Shown piece by piece: positions 58,301 through 64,000 of a DNA stretch of 64,000 nt; within the stretch, counting starts at the first letter, position 1; the number at the start of each line of letters is the position of its first letter. The notes below the pieces were generated by a model. It made no database searches. It was not told the origin of the DNA and saw only the letters and a program-made list of their open reading frames with translations. Location: positions 134,979,711 through 135,043,710 of the forward strand of contig CM042694.1 in NCBI GenBank assembly GCA_023614405.1. The letters are read 5' to 3'. The translations under genes and the position numbers were made by a program. The DNA is from Avena insularis. Taxonomy: Eukaryota; Streptophyta; Magnoliopsida; Poales; Poaceae.

Positions 58301-59565
58301 GCTGCTAGCAGTGCTTCACTAACTACTGTTGAGTTCGCACCCGTCAACCCAACTGGTAGAACATCCTTCAGTACACACTGAACTTCCTCATAACCTAAAT
58401 GGCCACCAGCAAGCACTTCCCTCAAAGCACCAACCAGTCTCATCTCCGCGGTTCCTTGACCGATATACCGAGGTCCTGTTGAACCATTTGCTCCCATGAT
58501 CGTTCCTTCAGGGTCTGCTATAAACTTCACCTCAGGAGGCAGAACATGGACAAGGCGTGGCCAGAATAAGCTCATGGCACGTCGCTCACCCTCACTCCAT
58601 CGGGTGGCCTCGGGAAAACAATTAGCTCTTATTGTCATGCCAGCAAAGAATGCACCCAGCTGAGCACTGGACACCGGATCATCTTTGAGTTCTCCCGTTG
58701 CTACACAAGAGTTTACAGTGTGAATTTTATGCAAGGCATGATTGAGAAAAAAGAATCGAAGGCAGACCTATTGTGCCTCCCAAATAAGAACCTACTAGCA
58801 AACTGTAAAATCAGTAAACCATCAGCCAATTATGAAATATGTAGTCTAAAAAATCTAACAACAATTCAGCATCAGATTTATGTTATTGATTGATCATGAG
58901 TTTAATGTGCCAGGAAAGAGCTGAACTTTAGAAAGTTAGATATGAAGCCATTTTTCGAATGCCTAGATAATGGAGTGGTTAATGGTTAAGCAATTGTTTA
59001 TAGTACATAAGCACAGTGCAAGATTAACACGAGGCTCGGACTCAACATAATAACGTGAGAGATTATCACCGGACTCATTCTCTACTATGTGTATATGATA
59101 AACAGCAAGCACCAGGCTTCTAAATTCCAATCGCTGGTGGTAATCAATCACCAAAGCAGACGGTGGCCAGAAGACAGAAACGAAGCAACTGGAGTGCTCA
59201 CCGGAGCGGAGGATGGTGTCGAGAACGCGCATGGCCTGCTCCTCCCCGAGCGGCCGCGTCTGCTCGGGCCCCGTGCACACCCGCCCCTGCGCCTCCAGCA
59301 CCGTGCCGTTCGGCCGGGGCAGCCCCGCCGGCCGGTACGATTCCGACAGCGCCGGGTTCCGCCGCGCCGCCTCCTCAAGCACCGCCGTCCCCGCCTCCTC
59401 CATCCACGCCCCCGCCCCCGCCGCCACAACGCCACCGCGCCGGCATCTCCGGTCACCAGCACAAACCACCGCGCCGGGTCGCCTCGGCGCCGCCGGAGAT
59501 ACCCGACCCCCCAGTATCCCGCTCGTGGTCGAGCTCGGGAGCGGTCTGAGAAGTAGGGAGTGCAT
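55341..59565 (-). CDS. TrpD-like glycosyltransferase family 3 protein (divergent anthranilate phosphoribosyltransferase fold), ten exons
   Basis: Minus-strand exons: 59565-59202, 58700-58221, 58144-57987, 57835-57752, 57660-57608, 57164-57083, 56615-56508, 56208-56095 extended to 56085, 55868-55783 and 55562-55341. All nine introns have GT..AG ends and the phases agree, giving 586 residues with no stop. ATG 59565 is the first ATG of the open frame. The N-terminus (MHSLLLRPLPSSTTS..., Arg/Ala-rich) looks like a plastid transit peptide. The body follows the TrpD fold: a GELKDDPVSSAQLGAFFAGM segment near 124-143, LVGALREVLAGGHLGYEEV, and KFMGANTHLSP, matching the plant protein family of Arabidopsis At1g70570. 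The PRPP-loop GTGGD and the KHGNR motif are not visible; the matching places read YGEPYDGNTRFFRST (295-309) and LHGVEW (325-330). Anthranilate transfer is therefore uncertain. It is the best-preserved host gene here. Confidence 0.93.
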
Positions 59566-59827
59566 GGCGAAGCTAGCCAATGTCAACGCCGCCGAGGCGA
59601 GGAGGGAGACGACGATGACGAGGCCACTTTAGCCTAGCCTAGGAAGCACCGAGGCGAGCGGGTTGGATCGAACCCAGCGGACGGATGGAGATGGACTCGG
59701 CCCACCGTACACCGGAGGTGCTGTATTCGATGCCTCTGGAACTGGGCGTGCTTTGAGATCTGCGGCTAGGCTCCCCTGTAGTGCATCTCAAATTACCGTC
59801 CATTTCCAAATATTCAAATGAATTTTA
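59566..59827 (-). promoter_or_regulatory. 5' flank of the TrpD-like gene
   Basis: GC-rich sequence next to the start codon, probably leader and core promoter; no TATA box is evident. The Stowaway at 59828 limits it on the far side. Confidence 0.3.
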
Positions 59828-59951
59828 CTGCCCCTTGTTTATATTAATGGTCTCTATCTAAATTCATATGTATATGTATCTAGTTAAACATTTAGACTAG
59901 ATATCTTTATATCTAGATGAAGTTGAGTCCATTAATATAGACCGGAGAAAG
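59828..59951. mobile_element. Stowaway MITE (124 bp)
   Basis: The inverted ends CTGCCCCTTGTTTATATTAATGG and CTTTCTCCGGTCTATATTAATGG are matched (shown up to variants) and flanked by TA on both sides. It lies 263 bases upstream of the start codon of the TrpD-like gene. Confidence 0.8.
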
Positions 59952-61060
59952 TACAGTAACAAAAACTTGAAAATATCGTAGACTTGTACGACGTCTCCAA
60001 CATGTTCATACAAGCCATGGGATGATGCGGCGGTGTCCGTGGCTGCGCCAGAGCGGTGCGGTCTCAGATCTGGACGCGACTAGGCGGACAGAAGCGGGCC
60101 TGCGCTACGGGTGTGGATACGGCTGTCGTGGGCGGCTGACCCAGCTTCCTCTCAGATGCGTACACCTCGTGGGTGTCACGTGGTGTCAGATCGAGGCATC
60201 TTCTCTCAGTTTGGCTGATAGTGGTGAGGCCTCTATGGCCAGAATCCCCTTCTTCTTCGACAACAGCACAAGACTTTCCTCTATGTGTTGGTGAGCTTCC
60301 ACTCCTTTGTACCGCTACTCCTATGATCCTTGTGGGGATGGTCAGAAAAGGGAAGAATCCTCGCTTCGCGCTGACGACGGCGACACTTGCGGGTGTCATC
60401 CCCTTCTTGAAGGCGTCATCATGCTCCCTTCCCCGAGAACCGAGAGAAACCCTAAGTCCGACTTGGCGCACCAAGCTGCAGCGGATCCTTAGCGTCATTC
60501 CCTCCTTGGAGGTGTTGTCTGAGTTGCTCGAGGAGTCATTGTAGTGGTTGGTAGAGTTGGTGTTGGTCTCCTCCCAGGGCGTGGGCATATGGGGAACAAT
60601 GTACACCAGCGCCGATGTTCCTTGCGATGTATTCTTTAGTTGGATCTTCTCGTTCACTCGCCGACTCCCTAGGCACATGAGTGGAGGGTACGTTGCTCTA
60701 AATTGCTTCGATGAAAATATTTTTTAAACTTTGTAGTATAAATTATGGTCCCTGCCTTATTGCATATTAAAATGTTAATAAAAGAAAAAAGAATATCTAT
60801 CTAAATATATATAGCATATCAAAATATTCATAAAAAATATCTATATAATAAAAATATAATTTATTTTTATGAGAATTCAATTATTTAATATTTCTACTAT
60901 TCCTAAATTCTATAAAAGGGTTTTTAAATGGTAAATCATTTTTAAATAAAGAATAATAATATATGGCCTCCAAGACATTGATTGTCATGTTGAGATAAAC
61001 ATGATCTAATACTCATGATCTAATGCTCATGATTTTTTTTAAAAAAGGAAAACTTGTTAG
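59952..61060. other. intergenic region, GC-rich then AT-rich
   Basis: 59990-60680 is GC-rich with overlapping frames on both strands (longest 204 codons on the minus strand); none shows a known domain. 60720-61060 is AT-rich. No gene is supported. Confidence 0.45.
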
Positions 61061-61064
61061 TAGG

Positions 61065-61350
61065 TCCGGTTTGAACTACAGGTACATGATCTAATGCTCA
61101 TGATTGTTTTAAGAAAATCATTTTTGGACTCATAATATGATGTTTTTTTAGAGATCCAATGCAAGTTTTAGCGAGGCTCATCCCCTATCTTCATGCCCAC
61201 CGCTTTGACCATAGTTTGAAACGGGAAAATTTGGAAATGGCCATAAGAAATTTAAAAACGCCCGAACAATGTAAATCCTTCGCGTGGTGTCATATTATGT
61301 GACATAGTTGCAAGAATAAAATACCAAACTTGGTATATTGATTGCATCTC
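61065..61350 (+). repeat. direct repeat, copy 1 (about 285 bp)
   Basis: From a GGTTTGAACTACAGGTACATG segment to TTGGTATATTGATTGCATCT it matches 61728-62012. The two copies are 663 bases apart. Confidence 0.88.
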
Positions 61351-61727
61351 AAAAAGTGCTACTCAAAATGAGCTATAATGTTCGAGATTTCATGGCTTTC
61401 AGACTAAATGACCAATGTTATGGCCAGAATCGCGACATAGTTTGTGATAGTGTGCCCTTATTGTGCATGTATGTGTATCTTTGGATGGTGAACAATGTTG
61501 CAGGAGGAAGTTTTCCTTTTCGTCGCACGGAAAAACCATTTTATATTTTACGAGTGTAAAAAAGGGACGTTTTGTGAAGCAACCACCAGAAGAATAATTC
61601 AAAATGCTACCACCCCATTTAAAAAAATACTACACTACCTTACATGGACAATGTCTCAACCACGGTATCTCAAATCTTTCCATCCACCCCAGGTGAAAAA
61701 GACAATGTCTATCGAATCGGTAGGAAG

Positions 61728-62012
61728 TGGGTCTGGTTTGAACTATAGGTACATGATCTAATGCTCATGATTTTTTTTAAAAGCATTTTTAGACTCACAA
61801 TATGATGTTTCTTCAGAGATCCAATGCAAGTTTTAGCGAGGACCATTCCCTATCTTCATGCCCACCATAGTTTGAAACGAATTTTTTTGGAAACAGGCAT
61901 CAAAAAATTCAAAAACAGTCCGAACAATGTAAATCCTTCGCATGGTGTCACATTATGTGACATATATAGTTGCAAGGAAAAATACTAAACTTGGTATATT
62001 GATTGCATCTTA
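61728..62012 (+). repeat. direct repeat, copy 2 (about 285 bp)
   Basis: Matches 61065-61350 with point changes and small gaps. It lies just beyond the CACTA coding relic, so both copies are probably part of the same CACTA element's non-coding region. Confidence 0.88.
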
Positions 62013-62275
62013 AAAACCACCAAAGTCATAATTCAAAATACACATAGTCACTTGTTTCCTAAAATGTCTTGCTTATGATCGCGTCGGCCATAACTATGGA
62101 GTATCTTCATCATTTAATAGGATGCTTGGGTCGGTGTTTACTATGAAGGGCGAAATTTGATCAAACTTATTATAATCTTCTGACGTGTCTGTCTTGTCCT
62201 CCACTCCCACGATGTTTTTTTTTTCCTGAAAGAACTATGTGGCGCTTTGGCTCATTGTATGATGTATCAGTTTTC

Positions 62276-63338
62276 TTATTTTTTTCTTTTTATTGATTTG
62301 GTAGACATGTCCTTCACATAAAAAACCTGAGGCACATCATTGGCTAGGACGAATGGTTCATCTGTGTACCCAAGATTGTTGAGATCCACTGTTGTCATTC
62401 CGTAATTCTTGTCTACCTGAACCCCGCCTCCTATCAGCTTGACCCATTTGCATCGAAACAAAAGGGACCTTAAAAAAGGTCCATAGTCAAGTTCTCATAT
62501 CTCCTCTATGTAATCATAATATGTGTCTTTTTGCCCATTGTTGTTTGTTGCATCAATGTGGACACCACTGTTTTTGTTGGTGTTCTTTTTATCTTGGACG
62601 ATCGTGTAAAATGTATTCCCATTTATCTCGTACCCTTGGAAAGTCAATACAGTCGAAGATGGTGTCCTGGCCAACAAGTACAACTGATCTCCAACAGTGG
62701 TGTTATTCATGAGATATGTTTGTAACCAACCACCAAAAGTTGCCATGTGTGCACGTGTAATCGAGTCGTCATACTGCCCTGGGTATTGGGAGCATAAAAT
62801 ATTCTTATGTTCATTGATATATGGAGCCACCAAGTTGGAACTTTGCAGAACTATGTAGTATGCCTGAGTGAAAGAATGCTCGTCTCTACTTATTATTGCT
62901 TTATTTTCTAGCATGCATTTTCCACTCAGTCTCCCCTCATGCCGCGATTGAGGAACACCAATCGGCTTAAGGTCAGGAATAAAGTCAACACAGAACTCAA
63001 TGACCTCCTATGTTTCATAGACTTGGAGATGCTTTCTTCTGGCCTAGCACGGGTATGAACATATTTCTTTAAAACTCCCATGAACCTCTCGAAGGGGAAC
63101 ATATTATGTAGAAATACATGACCAAGAATGACAATCTCTTCGTCTAGGTGAACCAGGAGACGCATTATAATATTGAAGAAGGATGGTGGAAACACCAACT
63201 CAAAACTAACAAGACATTGGACCATATCATTCTGTAACCTTGGTAGAGTATCTGGAGTGATTACCTTATGAGAATTTGCATTGAGGAATGCACATAGCTT
63301 CACAATGGGTACTCGAACATTTTCCGGTAGAAGCCCCC
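62276..63338 (-). pseudogene. CACTA (En/Spm-like) transposon protein, broken
   Basis: On the minus strand the first part reads LLPENVRVPIVKLCAFLNA and ELVFPPSFFNIIMRLLVHL, then MFPFERFMGVLKKYV, the DUF4218 pattern. Next (62914-62495) come ILCSQYPGQYDDSITRAH, LYLLARTPSSTVLTFQGYEI and a DTYYDYIEEI segment, and in another frame (62461-62276) MFRCKWVKL and a DLNNLGYTDEPFVLAND segment, the DUF4216 pattern. Frame changes lie near 62925 and 62480. The 5' side is cut at 63339 by an LTR insertion. DUF4218 and DUF4216 occur together in the transposase-type gene of CACTA elements. Confidence 0.85.
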
Positions 63339-64000
63339 TGATGTCTACGCACGCTTCTATTCCTGTAGACAGTGTTGGGCCTCCAAGTGCAGAGGTTTGT
63401 AGAACAGCAGCAAGTTTCCCTTAAGTGGATCACCCAAGGTTTATCAAACCCGGGGAGGAAGTGGTTAAAGGTATCCCTCTCAAACAATCCTGCAATCAAG
63501 ATACAAGTAGTCTCTTGTGTCCCCAACACACCCAATACACTTGTCAGGTGTATAGGTGCACTAGTTCGGCGAAGAGATAGTGAAATACAAGTAATATGGA
63601 TGATTATAAGTGGTAATTGCAATCTGAAATAAGAGTGGCAGCAAGCAAACATGTAACAAAACTGATTGTAAATGGTGTTTCAATGCTTAGAAACAAGGCC
63701 TAGGGATCATACTTTCACTAGTGGACACTCTCATATAAATATCTTCTCTTCATGATGCTACCCTGGACTACTCTCCGGTTGGACGATGTAGGGCTATAAC
63801 AGCACACCTTAAAGTTCACATTCCCCATCTAGATAACCCCACACTATCACCTTGAGCGCTAGATGGTTCCAACAAACACTGCAATCTCATAGAGACATCC
63901 AACTCAAATTATACTCATGATAAGTATTTATATAACCTTAGCCAAAGTGCCACACGGTGTGCACACTATCAACTTCACATATGTGGGGATAAGCATAGAT
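63339..64000 (+). mobile_element. start of a Gypsy-type LTR, running out of the window
   Basis: It opens TGATGTCTACGCACGCTTCT directly inside the CACTA coding sequence, which breaks off at this point. The order GTTGGGCCTCCAAGTGCAGA, CTTGTGTCCCCAACACACC, GGTGCACTAGTTCGGCGAAG is typical of an abundant wheat-group LTR. The other end is not in the window, so orientation and completeness are open. Confidence 0.75.

Noticed and set aside
59563..59586. Upstream TTG as start of the TrpD-like gene
   Set aside because: Plant genes start at ATG; ATG 59565 in CGCCATGC is the first one in the frame and gives a plausible transit peptide.
59089..59632. Plus-strand frames of 128-155 codons, Pro/Ala/Arg-rich
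   Set aside because: They lie opposite exon 1 of the TrpD-like gene, whose splicing and similarity support the minus strand.
60022..60678. Overlapping frames of 90-204 codons on both strands
   Set aside because: No recognisable domain, splice structure or start context; GC-rich sequence alone can give such frames.
63266..63652. 128-codon minus-strand frame
   Set aside because: It joins CACTA sequence to LTR sequence across the insertion point at 63339, so it is chimeric by chance.
1..64000. CRISPR array, prokaryotic defence or phage system
   Set aside because: Tandem repeats here lack spacer structure, introns and LTR elements are eukaryotic, and no such proteins are encoded.

Overview
This looks like nuclear DNA of a grass of the wheat/barley/Aegilops group (Triticeae). 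The signs are dense nested retrotransposons, LTRs opening with the wheat-type words TGATACGTCCATTTTGC and TGTTGGAAATA, CACTA elements with CACTACAA-type ends, Stowaway, hAT and Harbinger MITEs, and spliced genes with GT..AG introns. No tRNA, rRNA, CRISPR array or prokaryotic operon is visible. Family names are given at lineage level only, because no database could be searched.

Layout. 1-7123: 3' parts of two Gypsy-type elements whose internal ends are related but whose LTRs differ. 7124-8812: an LTR and decayed Copia pol on the minus strand. 8867-16179: a Harbinger-like element carrying the first coding part of an apyrase gene, split by a Copia element (9220-15668, TSD CTTTG). 16796-19483: an uninterrupted 895-codon gene for a plasma-membrane-type (IIB) Ca2+-ATPase that has lost most hallmark catalytic motifs. 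20066-23952: a non-autonomous CACTA-like element built of tandem repeats. 24178-25540: simple and satellite-like repeats. 26533-27520: a two-exon zf-XS-like gene with a premature stop. 29023-43447: a minus-strand Copia element whose 5' LTR holds an 8.7-kb BARE/Angela-like element (TSD ACATA), whose own 3' LTR holds a 603-bp hAT MITE (TSD ACTAGGGT). 43448-54800: LINE remnants on the minus strand, separated by an unresolved AT-rich block, a Harbinger element, a hAT MITE and a Stowaway. 55341-59565: an intact ten-exon minus-strand gene for a divergent, probably plastid-targeted protein of the anthranilate phosphoribosyltransferase fold. 59566-64000: a Stowaway, non-coding DNA, decayed CACTA coding sequence and the start of another LTR.

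Only two loci look like intact host genes: the Ca2+-ATPase-like ORF and the TrpD-like gene. Both keep full-length reading frames while catalytic motifs of their families are altered, which makes them the most interesting items in the window. The zf-XS-like locus is a possible third gene or a young pseudogene. The apyrase piece is a captured fragment. No common pathway links these genes; the rest is a record of layered transposition.
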